From Lentisphaerota bacterium (lineage in GTDB: Bacteria; Verrucomicrobiota; Lentisphaeria; Oligosphaerales; JABHEG01), in contig JABHEG010000222.1 in NCBI GenBank assembly GCA_018676675.1, positions 41,426 through 105,425 on the forward strand: 64,000 bases of DNA, written 5' to 3'. Each line of letters begins with the position of its first letter. The stretch's first letter is position 1. A program made the position numbers and the translations under genes. Of the stretch, positions 9,310-18,325 are shown piece by piece. The notes below the pieces were generated by a model. It searched no databases. It was not told where the DNA came from and worked only from the letters and a program-made list of their open reading frames with translations.

Positions 9310-10878
9310 ATGGGTTGGTTCCTTGGTTTGGATTCGAGCACGCAGAGCTTGTCAGCCACGCTCATCGATGCCGAGAAGGGCACGGTGGCCGCTGAATACG
9401 GTGTCAACTTCGGGACAGACCTGCCTGAGTACAGCTGTCCTCAGGGGTTCCTGGAGCACCCGGACCCCCTGGTGAAGCACTCGGATCCCCTCATGTGGGC
9501 CGCCGCCCTCGATCTGTTGCTCACAAACATGGCCAACGACGACGTGGACTTCGCGTGCATCTCAGGGATCAGCGGAAGCGGCCAGCAACACGGCACGGTC
9601 TACCTGAACGCGACCAGTCTGAGCCGGGCAACCTGGGAGAGCGGCGCCTCCCTGGTCGAGCGCGTCACCCCCATGCTCAGTCGGGAGACGGCGCCCATCT
9701 GGATGGACAGCGCGACATCACCTGAGTGCGCCGAAATCACGGCCGCCGCCGGTGGAGCAGACGTGATCCGTCAACGCACCGGTTCGAGTGCGGTCGAGCG
9801 TTTCTCTGGTCCCCAGGTCCGACGGTTCTGGAGAACGGCTCCCGGGGAGTACGACCAGACGGCTGTAATCCACCTGGTCAGCTCGTTTATGTGCTCACTG
9901 CTCATTGGCGGGAATGCGCCCATTGATTGCGGCGATGGCGCAGGCATGAATCTGCTGAATCTGGCAGCCGCAGATTGGGATCCTGTGCTTCTGAACGCGA
10001 CCGCCCCCGGATTGGCCGCGAAACTCCCCCCCGTGGTCTCCGCCGACCAAGTGGTGGGGGCCATCTGTCCCTATTTTGTCCAGCGTTACGGGTTCACTCC
10101 CGGGACGCCCGTTGTAGCCTGGTCCGGCGACAACCCCAACAGCCTGGTCGGAGTGGGCGGATGGCGTGCCGGGGTCGCCGTGATCTCCCTCGGGACCAGC
10201 GATACGTACTTCGCTGCCATGACCAACCCCACCGTCGATCCCGACGGATACGGACACGTCTTCGGCAACCCGGCCGGGGGCTTCATGAGCTTGATCTGCT
10301 TCAAGAATGGGGCACTGGCTCGCGAAGCCGTGAAGGATGAGTTCGGGCTGTCGTGGGCCGAATTTGATGTCGATGCATTCGCGGACACACCAGCCGGCAA
10401 CAACGGCAACATGATGCTCCCGTACTTCGTTCCGGAGATCACCCCTCTTGTCCTCGAAAGCGGCCCGGCATACCGCGGTGACGACGCTTTCGTCCAGGGG
10501 CGAACTCCAGCCCAGCGAGTCCGGGCCATCGTGGAAGCCCAGGCGATGAGCCTGCGACTGCACTCCCAGTGGATCCAGGACGAAGCCGACACGCTGCGGG
10601 TCACGGGCGGGGGATCCAAGAGCCCGGGAATCTGCCAGGTTCTGGCTGATGTCTTCGACGCCAAAGTGGAGCGCCTCGAGACAGGAAATTCGGCTGGTTT
10701 GGGAGCTGCAATGCGGGCCGCGAACGGCGTTCGACACATACCGTGGTCTGAGCTCAGCGAGCAGTTCTGCGGTGCTGTGAAGGGCAAGGATGTGCTCCCA
10801 ATCCCGGAGAGTGTAGCGACCTACTCCAGGCAGTTCCCGGCATTCCAGGCCTACGTCGAGGAACGGACAAAGGGCTGA
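9310..10878 (+). CDS. xylB: Xylulokinase (FGGY family)
   Basis: Phosphorylates D-xylulose with ATP to give xylulose 5-phosphate for the pentose phosphate pathway. The ATG at 9310 follows an AAGGGA site at 9297-9302; the open frame runs back to 9103, but that extension shows no protein character. Features: N-terminal ATPase-fold strand GLDSSTQS (D8), the substrate-loop motif GQQHG at 91-95 (usually GQMHG), SLGTSDTYF near the middle, and the C-terminal ATP-site VTGGGSKSPG. Its 522 residues are normal for the family. It is divergent from the beta-helix gene and 36 bases upstream of a potassium channel gene. A xylose isomerase remnant occurs 15 kb away, so D-xylulose must be made by another enzyme. 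Other FGGY sugars are possible. Confidence 0.88.
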   Translation: MGWFLGLDSSTQSLSATLIDAEKGTVAAEYGVNFGTDLPEYSCPQGFLEHPDPLVKHSDPLMWAAALDLLLTNMANDDVDFACISGISGSGQQHGTVYLNATSLSRATWESGASLVERVTPMLSRETAPIWMDSATSPECAEITAAAGGADVIRQRTGSSAVERFSGPQVRRFWRTAPGEYDQTAVIHLVSSFMCSLLIGGNAPIDCGDGAGMNLLNLAAADWDPVLLNATAPGLAAKLPPVVSADQVVGAICPYFVQRYGFTPGTPVVAWSGDNPNSLVGVGGWRAGVAVISLGTSDTYFAAMTNPTVDPDGYGHVFGNPAGGFMSLICFKNGALAREAVKDEFGLSWAEFDVDAFADTPAGNNGNMMLPYFVPEITPLVLESGPAYRGDDAFVQGRTPAQRVRAIVEAQAMSLRLHSQWIQDEADTLRVTGGGSKSPGICQVLADVFDAKVERLETGNSAGLGAAMRAANGVRHIPWSELSEQFCGAVKGKDVLPIPESVATYSRQFPAFQAYVEERTKG

Positions 10879-10914
10879 CCCGCTCAGGTGAGGTGAGGAA
10901 GGAGGACCAAGCCC

Positions 10915-12000
10915 GTGAACGAACGAAACTTCGACCAGAACCGACGTCGGCTCATTCGGGCCGGCTTCATGCTGGTCGTCGTGATGACCATCGGTACGGC
11001 CGGCTTCCGGATCCTCTGCCCGACAATCAACGACGGGCAGGGAAACGCGATCCCGCTCAGCTGGCTGCAATGCGTCTACATGACCGTGATCTCAATCACG
11101 ACGGTAGGCTACGGCGAGAGCGTCCCCGTGGAAGGCCGTGCACCGTTGATGATCTTTACCTGCCTGTTTCTCCTGGGGGGGATCAGTGTGCTAACCTACT
11201 CGTTCGGTTCGCTCACAGCATTCCTGATCGAGGGAGCTCTAACGGATGCCTTCTGGAGGCGAAAGATGAACAAGAAACGCAGAATCTTGAATGACCACTT
11301 CATCGTCTGCGGCGCAGGCGAAACGAGCATGACCGCGATCAAAGAACTGACCGCTGTCAAGCGCCCGTTCCTGGTCCTGGACACGGATGAAGAACAGCTC
11401 CACGAGTTGGCGGAGAGCCAGGACGTCTGCGTCCTCGCCGGAGATGCAACCGAAGACGGAACCCTCGAAGCCGCAGGGATCGCCCGAGCCCGGGGTCTGC
11501 TTGCGTCACTTCCGACTGACCGGGATAACCTCTTTCTGGTCATGACGGCAAGACAGCTTAATGACCGTCTCCGCATTGTGGCCAAAGTCCACGATCTTGC
11601 CAACAGCCAGAAGTTCCTCAAAGCCGGGGCCGACGCATTGGCATCGCCGCAGGTGATCGGTGGCCTGCGCTTGGTATCCGAACTCATCCGCCCCTCGGTG
11701 GTCAGCTTCCTGGATATCATGCTGCGAGACACCAGCCGCACCATTCGGGTGGACGAAATCCGGATCGGCGCCCACTCGCCACACGCCCACAGCAGCATCA
11801 AGCAGCTGAGCGTCAGGGCGAAGCACAAGGTGCAGATTCTTGCGGTAAAGCCGCAGGGAAGTGACCAGTTTGAGTACGTCCCCGACCCGGAAGAGCCGTT
11901 TGGTGGAGGATCAACCTTGATCGTTCTCGGCGATGCCGTAGATGTGGAGAGACTGCGCCGCACTCTTGAGACCGGGAGCGACATCGGGAAGAGCAACTGA
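10915..12000 (+). CDS. Two-TM potassium channel with RCK (TrkA-N/TrkA-C) domains
   Basis: An MthK-like ion channel of 361 residues. Two membrane helices (about 15-35 and 75-100) flank a pore loop with the selectivity filter T63-V-G-Y-G67. A Rossmann RCK domain follows, with GAGETS at 133-138 and an acidic strand end (LDTDEE) for nucleotide or ion sensing. The C-terminal ~90 residues match TrkA-C. The start is GTG at 10915, preceded by AGGAAGGAGG. Only 36 bases separate it from xylulokinase, so the two look like an operon. Probable role: gated K+ flux at the inner membrane, perhaps osmotic adjustment. Confidence 0.92.
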   Translation: MNERNFDQNRRRLIRAGFMLVVVMTIGTAGFRILCPTINDGQGNAIPLSWLQCVYMTVISITTVGYGESVPVEGRAPLMIFTCLFLLGGISVLTYSFGSLTAFLIEGALTDAFWRRKMNKKRRILNDHFIVCGAGETSMTAIKELTAVKRPFLVLDTDEEQLHELAESQDVCVLAGDATEDGTLEAAGIARARGLLASLPTDRDNLFLVMTARQLNDRLRIVAKVHDLANSQKFLKAGADALASPQVIGGLRLVSELIRPSVVSFLDIMLRDTSRTIRVDEIRIGAHSPHAHSSIKQLSVRAKHKVQILAVKPQGSDQFEYVPDPEEPFGGGSTLIVLGDAVDVERLRRTLETGSDIGKSN

Positions 12001-12044
12001 CGGCTGGTGATGCGCGTCTCGGTTCGGGCAACGTCTCTGTCCAA

Positions 12045-12111
12045 CCGAGCCCTGACCAACGGGAGGGGGCTTCCCCGCGCAATAGAACCGCTTACGTTGT
12101 GCGCGGCTCGG
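12045..12111. repeat. REP-like repeat between convergent genes (114-bp family)
   Basis: CCGAGCC at 12045-12051 pairs with GGCTCGG at 12105-12111. The inner text GAGCCCTGACCAACGGGAGG and the closing TGTGCGCGGCTCGG are shared with the tandem array at 22.86-23.12 kb, but this copy lacks about 40 central bases. It sits between the convergent channel and permease genes and could also end both transcripts. Confidence 0.65.
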
Positions 12112-12124
12112 ACGGACGCCTCCC

Positions 12125-13777
12125 TTACCCCTTCATCCCCGTCAACGTCACCCCCTGAATGAAGTACTTCTGCGCGAAGAAGAAGATGACGATCACAGGG
12201 ACGGTCATCAAGAGGCTCCCCGCCATGGTCAGAGCCGGGTTGTTCCCGACCTGGACGGCAAACGCGTAGAGGCCGAAGGCGAGGGGGTAGAGCCGCTGAT
12301 CCGCGATGTAGATGAGCGGGCCCATGAAGTCATTCCACGTCCCCATGAAGGTAAAAATAGCGATCGCCGCAAGGCTGGGCTTCATCAATGGCAGCATCAG
12401 GTGCCAGTAGATCCGGAACGTCCCGCAGCCGTCAATTCTGGCGGCATCTTCCAGATCGCGAGGCACCCCTCGCAGGAACTGTCGCAGAAGGAAGATGAAG
12501 AACGCATTGCCGAACAAGCGTCCGAACCACAGTGGGTACAGCGTGTTATACATGCCGAAGGCCCGCCAAATGAGGAAGTGCGGGATCATGGTGACCTGGC
12601 TGGGGATCATCAACGTTGCCAGCATCAGCAGGAAGCAAAACTCCCGCCCGGGCCACTGCAAGCGCGCGAACGCGTAAGCAACCAGCGAGCAGGCAAAAAC
12701 AGTCAACACAACGTTCACGATCACGAGAAACAGGCTGACCTGGACATAGCGCCAGAAAGGGATGTGGTCGAGTACGCGGATGTAGTTCATGGCCAGCTTG
12801 CTGCCCAGCGCTCCGAGAAACGAACTCCGGGTAACGCGAAGGGTGAGGCGCAGTTGCCCAGGGGTGTCAAATGCGCCAACGGCCTCACCATCCTCTCGCA
12901 GCAACACCCACGTCTTGATCTTGGTCGAATGATCATCCGGCCCAGGCTTCTGCCAGGTCACTGTCGCCCATGTGTCGTTCGCCAGGGGGAACGGGCGCTC
13001 ACCCACATACCGTTTCCCGCCGACCTCAAGCACGATGTCGAGCTCATGCCACGTGTCGTCCGGTTTGATGTGAAGCTGCAGCCGCTGCAGGTCCTCCGGA
13101 TCGAACACCGGATTGAACGTATTACTGAGGACGATGTCTGATGCGCGCTCGAAATCATAGGCTACCGACACGTACTTCCCGCCGCGATCTGCCATCTCGG
13201 TCAACGTCGCCGATTCAGGTGTTCGGTTGAGCAACCGATCGACAAGGGGAGAGCCTTGCCCCAGGACGTCCTCCTGAAGATGCGTGCTCCGGACCCGAAT
13301 CTGGCCAACGCAGAGACGGAAGTGGATTCGCTCGAACAAATCCTCCAGGACACGGTCGGTGAGAACGTTGGGAGCCGCCGCCAACACCGCATCAGGCCCC
13401 CCGCCCCACACGTCCGAGGGGAGTGCCTTGAGCAGCTTGCTTCCGGCGGCCTGAGCCAGATCTTCAGCCCAAGCCCCGTCGTACACGTCCTTTGGGACAC
13501 GGTTGCCAAGCCGCTGCCGCACATGCTCCTCCAGGCCGACGAGGATCTCGGGTGCGGCCTGCTGGGCGTCCGCGAGCACGCGAGTGGCGTCAATGTACGG
13601 GCTGGTCAACCGGGGATTGGGGCAGTCAGGGAAGAGATTGAGCCCCGGCCCGAACAGTTCGCGGTCCACCTTCGTACTGGTGGTCGCCATCCAGACGAAA
13701 GGTAGCGAGAACACAAGCGAACCCGCCACCAGAAGAGCGTAGACAAAAACGCGTTTTGCTGACGGTCTCGGGATCAT
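12125..13777 (-). CDS. Sugar ABC transporter permease (MalG-type) with a ~290-residue extracytoplasmic insertion
   Basis: Inner-membrane component of a carbohydrate importer. TM1 (about 9-30, FVYALLVAGSLVFSLPFVW) and the MATTSTK that follows are typical of MalG/UgpE. The remaining five helices begin near residue 340 (FWRYVQVSLFLV) and include AYAFARLQWPG and the ATPase-contacting EAA-type loop (~441-459, EDAARIDGCG). Between them lies an insertion of about 290 residues: a helical part (~50-200), then a beta-rich part (~210-330). Ordinary members are near 280 residues; this one has 550. The partner fusion gene lies 72 bases upstream in transcription order. No ATPase is nearby; a shared MsmX-like ATPase elsewhere is likely. 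Confidence 0.9.
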   Translation of the reverse strand: MIPRPSAKRVFVYALLVAGSLVFSLPFVWMATTSTKVDRELFGPGLNLFPDCPNPRLTSPYIDATRVLADAQQAAPEILVGLEEHVRQRLGNRVPKDVYDGAWAEDLAQAAGSKLLKALPSDVWGGGPDAVLAAAPNVLTDRVLEDLFERIHFRLCVGQIRVRSTHLQEDVLGQGSPLVDRLLNRTPESATLTEMADRGGKYVSVAYDFERASDIVLSNTFNPVFDPEDLQRLQLHIKPDDTWHELDIVLEVGGKRYVGERPFPLANDTWATVTWQKPGPDDHSTKIKTWVLLREDGEAVGAFDTPGQLRLTLRVTRSSFLGALGSKLAMNYIRVLDHIPFWRYVQVSLFLVIVNVVLTVFACSLVAYAFARLQWPGREFCFLLMLATLMIPSQVTMIPHFLIWRAFGMYNTLYPLWFGRLFGNAFFIFLLRQFLRGVPRDLEDAARIDGCGTFRIYWHLMLPLMKPSLAAIAIFTFMGTWNDFMGPLIYIADQRLYPLAFGLYAFAVQVGNNPALTMAGSLLMTVPVIVIFFFAQKYFIQGVTLTGMKG

Positions 13778-13810
13778 AATCTCAGTACCACTACCTCAGT
13801 GTGACATCGC

Positions 13811-13838
13811 CTACTGCCTACAGCCTACTGCCTACAGC
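13811..13838. repeat. Two direct 14-bp repeats between the ABC genes
   Basis: CTACTGCCTACAGC occurs twice in tandem (13811-13824 and 13825-13838), followed by a partial third (CTTCAGCC). It fills most of the 72-base gap between the two transporter genes. No function is evident. Confidence 0.6.
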
Positions 13839-13849
13839 CTTCAGCCTCA

Positions 13850-16351
13850 TCAGTCTGCCTCGTAATACACCCATCGTTTCGACATTTTCAGCTGGAAGGC
13901 TGTGATCACCAGCACGATCACAAACAGCACCCAGGCCATGGCTGACGCGTAGCCCATGTGACCGTAGCGAAACGCGTTATTGAACAGATGATAGACATAG
14001 AAGAGAGTCGAGTTATCGGGGCCGCCCTGGGTCATAATGAATGCCTGGCCGAAAATCTGGAACGTCCCGATCAACCCCATAACCAGATTGAAGAAGATGT
14101 AAGGAGTAAGCTGTGGGATAGTGATGTGGCGAAACTTCTGCCAGCCGTTCGCCCCGTCCAGGCTGGCGGCTTCGTAGAGCTGTTCGCTGATGCCCTTCAG
14201 GCCTGCAAGCCAGATAATCATCCCGCCGCCAGCCCCCCACACGCCCATGAGAATGATCGCCGGCTTGCTCCACACAGGCGACTGCAGCCACAGGGGGCCG
14301 GCCACCCCCAATGCCCCCAGACAGCGGTTGATCAACCCTCCGCGCGGGTTGAAGATCCAGATCCACAGGATGCTGGATGCAACCATAGGGACGATGGCCG
14401 GGAGGTAGAAAAACGTCCGCCACACGGCCATCCCTTTGATCTTGAGATTCAGTAACAGGGCGATCCCCAGACTGGCAGCCATGCCAACCGGCACGCCAAT
14501 GACCATGAAAAGTGTGTTCCCCAACGCAATGGGGAACAGCTTGTCGCGACTGAAGAGCCAATGGTAGTTGTCAACACCCACGAAACGTGGCGGGTTGAGA
14601 ATGTCATAGTCGCAGAAACTCATAAGTAGCGAGAAGAGCATTGGTCCCCCGCCGAAGATGATAAAACCGACGAGCCAGGGAGACACGCAAAACCACCCTC
14701 CTTTCCACTGCCGGCGGAAATAGCCTCCGCTGCTGCCCTCGAGAACGGCATCCGCTTTGGCCCCCTTCAGACGCAGCAGACGCCCCAACCGCCGACGCCA
14801 CCCACGGTGAGTGTCAACGGCATAGACAACCACAGTCGTCACAACAAGCAGTGCTCCGTAGAACACGAAAAACCACCCCCAGCGGATGGGCCGGCCTTCG
14901 GGCGGATGCAGAACACGATCCAGGTCTCGCTGAACAATGGCAGCCCCCTCATCCAGTGCTTCCTTGGGGGTCACCCGTTTGTAGAGTGCCGATTCCATCG
15001 CGGTCACCTGTCGATTCCAGAGCAACTGGCCCACAGGAGTCACAGGCCGGAACCTGGCGTCCGGCAGCAGGGCATTGAACACTCGACAGCCATCCCCGAT
15101 ACTCTCCGGCACGTTGGGGTTGCTGTAGACATAGCGCTCGAAAAAGCGGTCGTTGAGTGCGGAGAGAGGGAGTTGCCGAGGGATGAAGAGACGCCCCTGC
15201 GCTTCGGCGACTTCCCGCTCGCTCTCCATCCAAACCGTAAAGGCGCGTTCACTGGTCATGAAGCGAATGAACTCCCACGCTGCCTCCTTGTGTTTCGCGG
15301 ACGTCGGGATCGCGTAAGCCCAGCCGCCGTTCCAGGAGATGTGCGGGCGACCGGCATCCAGCTCACGCTTCGGCATCGGCGGGGGCGCCACACCGAAATC
15401 CAGATTCCGTCCGTAAGCAGCCAGGAAAGGAAGCTGCCAGGACCCGTCTATTTTCATCGCTATCTTGCCTTGGATGAACGGGTCCAGTTCCCCTCCCTGG
15501 AAACCCGCCTGAAAGGCCGTGACCTCAGCATAGCCCCCAATGCTGTCGTACACATCGACCATGTACTGCAGACCCTCAACCACCTTGGGGTCGTTGAGCG
15601 TGCACGTTGTGCCATCGGCGGACATGAAACGCCCCCCGGCCATCCAGCCGTACATGTAAAGCCAGCTGTTACCGAACTGCGGAGCAAAGCCCACCCGCTC
15701 GAGTTTCCCGTCCGCATCATGCTTCGTGAGCTTAACCGTGTACTCGGCAAGCTCCTCCCAGGTCCGCGGCGGCTTGGGCTCTCCATTGTCATCCACCAGC
15801 CCGGCCTGCCGCAGGAGATCCTTGTTGTAGAGCAGGGCACGATCATCAACGCTGGTGGGGATCCCGTATATCTGCCCGTTGTAACGCGCCTCGTCCCAAC
15901 ACGAGCGATAGAAACGATCACCTGCGGGTGTGTCGTCACGCCCGGCCTCGACATCGCGGTCAATGAACGAGTCCAACGGCGTGAAAGCCCCCCGGGCAGC
16001 CCACTCTGCGATGGCATAGCGATCAAACCAGATGACATCAGGCGGGGCGCCCCCAGCCACACTGATCAGGAAACGAGTCGGGTCCGCCACCTGGTTCTTG
16101 GCCGCGTTCTGCCCCGAGATTACCCGGTAGACCGGATGCGATGGGTCTCTGGCATGGACCTCTTCGCTGAGCCGCTCAAACTCGCGCACAGCATCCGCCA
16201 TCGCTCCACTGACCGGTCCCCCCGGCCCCATATAGAGGATTTCCACCACGGCTGGATCGCTGACGTGCTCCCGCAACTCGCGGTCCGGGTGCAACCAGCA
16301 CAGGAACACAAGCGCCGCGACCAGGGCGGCAAAGGGTTTGATTCGTCGCAT
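13850..16351 (-). CDS. Fused solute-binding protein and MalF-type permease of a sugar ABC importer
   Basis: 833 residues from the ATG at 16351, which has GGAG seven bases upstream; an ATG at 16378 lacks a site. The N-terminus has a signal-anchor (FAALVAALVFLCWL). Residues ~35-460 are a family-1 extracellular solute-binding protein (GGAPPDVIWFDRY, GIPTSVDDRALLYNKDL, a WNGGWAYAIP hinge and AAWEFIRFMTSE). A membrane helix at ~492-514 links it to a six-helix permease (~550-833) with the EAA loop EAASLDGANG near 727. In most bacteria these are separate proteins. Tethering keeps the binding protein at the membrane face of its own channel. It is probably transcribed with the second permease downstream. 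Substrate not known; likely a mono- or oligosaccharide. Confidence 0.92.
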   Translation of the reverse strand: MRRIKPFAALVAALVFLCWLHPDRELREHVSDPAVVEILYMGPGGPVSGAMADAVREFERLSEEVHARDPSHPVYRVISGQNAAKNQVADPTRFLISVAGGAPPDVIWFDRYAIAEWAARGAFTPLDSFIDRDVEAGRDDTPAGDRFYRSCWDEARYNGQIYGIPTSVDDRALLYNKDLLRQAGLVDDNGEPKPPRTWEELAEYTVKLTKHDADGKLERVGFAPQFGNSWLYMYGWMAGGRFMSADGTTCTLNDPKVVEGLQYMVDVYDSIGGYAEVTAFQAGFQGGELDPFIQGKIAMKIDGSWQLPFLAAYGRNLDFGVAPPPMPKRELDAGRPHISWNGGWAYAIPTSAKHKEAAWEFIRFMTSERAFTVWMESEREVAEAQGRLFIPRQLPLSALNDRFFERYVYSNPNVPESIGDGCRVFNALLPDARFRPVTPVGQLLWNRQVTAMESALYKRVTPKEALDEGAAIVQRDLDRVLHPPEGRPIRWGWFFVFYGALLVVTTVVVYAVDTHRGWRRRLGRLLRLKGAKADAVLEGSSGGYFRRQWKGGWFCVSPWLVGFIIFGGGPMLFSLLMSFCDYDILNPPRFVGVDNYHWLFSRDKLFPIALGNTLFMVIGVPVGMAASLGIALLLNLKIKGMAVWRTFFYLPAIVPMVASSILWIWIFNPRGGLINRCLGALGVAGPLWLQSPVWSKPAIILMGVWGAGGGMIIWLAGLKGISEQLYEAASLDGANGWQKFRHITIPQLTPYIFFNLVMGLIGTFQIFGQAFIMTQGGPDNSTLFYVYHLFNNAFRYGHMGYASAMAWVLFVIVLVITAFQLKMSKRWVYYEAD

Positions 16352-16427
16352 GCCGTTCTCCAGACTCCCGACCGACATCGCTCGTCTGTAACGTCACCGT
16401 TCCTGGTAACGAAACTGTTGGTCGCGG

Positions 16428-16531
16428 ACACACCATTGGAGGCGCCGCATCTCCGCATGCGGCCAGGCCGGTTACAGAGAACCGGCTCCTCCATGCGCCT
16501 TGGTGAAAGCTACACACTCGGATATGAGCGG
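16428..16531 (+). repeat. Two-hairpin dispersed element, copy 2
   Basis: Homologous to 2109-2213. Hairpin 1 is CCGCAT (16445-16450) with ATGCGG (16457-16462); hairpin 2 is GCCGGTT (16467-16473) with AACCGGC (16480-16486). The inner bases of hairpin 1 differ from copy 1 on both sides of the stem, so pairing is kept. It lies in the ~395-base gap between the divergent transporter and peptidase genes. The rest of this gap shows nothing else I can name. Confidence 0.75.
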
Positions 16532-16747
16532 TAGAACAACTGGCGAACGCCAGGCTCCTCCGTGGCAACGTCGGTCTGCACCTCAGAATAGCTTCGGGAG
16601 AACGGCATACAAGCCCCGGGCGGACCATGGCCGATCGCAGACTGGCACACACTCAGCCAAAGGCTATAATCAGAAATGGGAGCAAGTAAGATGGTTGTGT
16701 GAACGACAGAATCGTGTGGAGATCATACCCTCGGAGGGATGCGGCTG

Positions 16748-18262
16748 GTGAAAGCATCACTGTTCGGCAAAGCAGCGGCCGTGCCCGTGGCCGTCGTTGC
16801 GTCTCTGATCGGCTGGTTGGGCGGGAAGCCCACAGACGCCGACTACGCAGTTGCACTGTCTCCGGAACGAATTACTGAACTGCACCAGCTCGTAGAACAA
16901 AGCCTGGTAGCTCGGACGACCACACTCAAGCTGGTCAGAGACCTGGCCCGGCGTCCCGACACGCCACTTACGGGCAGTGACCTGAATACCCTCAAGAGTG
17001 GCACACGCTACTACCTGGATCTCCGGGACCGGCTGTACGACCTGGCCAGGGCAGGAGAACCGCTCCTCACCATCACCGATCGACAACTGGCCCGGCGCGG
17101 TCTGACATCCGCGGACCGTCTGCGGGGCATCATGCTCTCCCTGGGGGCTGCCTTGACCCTCTACGACAACTACCTCCTTGCGGCCATTGTGTTCGAGGAA
17201 GACCCACGACTGCGCAAACTTCTGAATGACCCGGACCAGGGATTCGATGTGGATGCCAACCAACTCGCCAGGGTGACCCTGAGTGCCAACTCCCCACGCA
17301 AGCGTCACCGTTTGAGAAAGGCCATTCGCCGCTACGAAGAGGAGATGACGCGCCTCGAACAAACCCCTAGTACGCTTGCCCGAATGCAGCGTGAGCAGTC
17401 CTTCCGCTACCTTCACGCTCTCATCGAGGGGAGCCCATCCTACAGCTTCGTCAAGCGAAGGAAGATTGGTGAAATAGTCCTCGCGAACTTCGAGTTCCTG
17501 GGACGCGTCGGGAAAGACATGCTGAAGGGCGCACGAGACGATGGGATCAACCTGGTCAGCATGGGGTTTGGGAACACGGTGGGGATGTACGAGGCGCGCA
17601 AGGGAAAGCTCTTCGCAGACGCAGACGTATGCACGCGTCTGTCTGCTCAGCTCCGCCCCTTGGATATCCTGCTGGAGAAGACGCCGTTCCGCCTGACCGA
17701 CAGCTTCATCCCCGGCCACTTCGGACACGTGGCCATCTGGATCGGCTCAGAACGCGACCTGCGCGAGCTCGGACTCTGGGAACACCCAGCCGTCATCCCG
17801 CACCACGCCCTCATCCGGGAAGAAGGAACGCCGGGCGACAGCCATCGACCCCATCTGATCGTCGAAGCCCTTCGCAGCGGAGTTCAGCTCAGCACACTGC
17901 CTGACTTCCTGAACGTTGATGATGTCGCCATTCTCCGCCCCGTGGCTCTCGCTGACGACCGTGAGGCCATCCGCGAGTCAATCCTCCTTGCCCTCCGTCA
18001 AGTGGGCAAGGAATACGACTTCAACTTCGACGTCAACACCACCGAGAAGATCGTCTGTTCCGAACTGGTGTATGTGGCAATACCGGCCATCGCATGGCCT
18101 ACGGAGAACACCCTCGGCCGGAGCACCATCAGCCCCGATCATGTTGCCCAGCTGGCCTGGCAGGAAGATCCCCTCCAGCTCGTCGTGCTTTACCACGACG
18201 GGAAGCGCATTCCGGAAGAGCGGCAGTTGGGTCTGATGAGATCACTGATGCAGACCCGATAA
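16748..18262 (+). CDS. YiiX/YaeF-type permuted papain-like cysteine hydrolase (C92-like)
   Basis: About 504 residues. The GTG at 16748 is preferred because CGGAGGG (16732-16738) sits nine bases before it but directly abuts the ATG at 16739. The N-terminus is an uncleaved anchor or signal (AAAVPVAVVASLIGWLGG). A long helical region (~30-280) of unknown role follows. The C-terminal ~200 residues match permuted NlpC/P60-papain enzymes: GHFGHVAIW with H327 and, circularly permuted, the nucleophile C437 in KIVCSELVY. Such enzymes cut amide or ester bonds in peptidoglycan or lipids. The 250-residue helical N-terminal extension is unusual. It diverges from the ABC importer and converges with the isomerase gene. 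Confidence 0.8.
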   Translation: MKASLFGKAAAVPVAVVASLIGWLGGKPTDADYAVALSPERITELHQLVEQSLVARTTTLKLVRDLARRPDTPLTGSDLNTLKSGTRYYLDLRDRLYDLARAGEPLLTITDRQLARRGLTSADRLRGIMLSLGAALTLYDNYLLAAIVFEEDPRLRKLLNDPDQGFDVDANQLARVTLSANSPRKRHRLRKAIRRYEEEMTRLEQTPSTLARMQREQSFRYLHALIEGSPSYSFVKRRKIGEIVLANFEFLGRVGKDMLKGARDDGINLVSMGFGNTVGMYEARKGKLFADADVCTRLSAQLRPLDILLEKTPFRLTDSFIPGHFGHVAIWIGSERDLRELGLWEHPAVIPHHALIREEGTPGDSHRPHLIVEALRSGVQLSTLPDFLNVDDVAILRPVALADDREAIRESILLALRQVGKEYDFNFDVNTTEKIVCSELVYVAIPAIAWPTENTLGRSTISPDHVAQLAWQEDPLQLVVLYHDGKRIPEERQLGLMRSLMQTR

Positions 18263-18325
18263 GGCGGCTTCCCCTGGGGGCCCCGAGGACCAGCTCGGCA
18301 TCTTTCTCTTCCCCTCTGTTCCCCC

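Noticed and set aside
9895..11070. 391-residue minus-strand ORF
   Set aside because: Antisense to xylulokinase and the channel start, both clear genes.
14807..16534. 575-residue plus-strand ORF
   Set aside because: Lies wholly antisense to the strongly supported binding-protein/permease fusion; a GC-driven shadow with no motifs.
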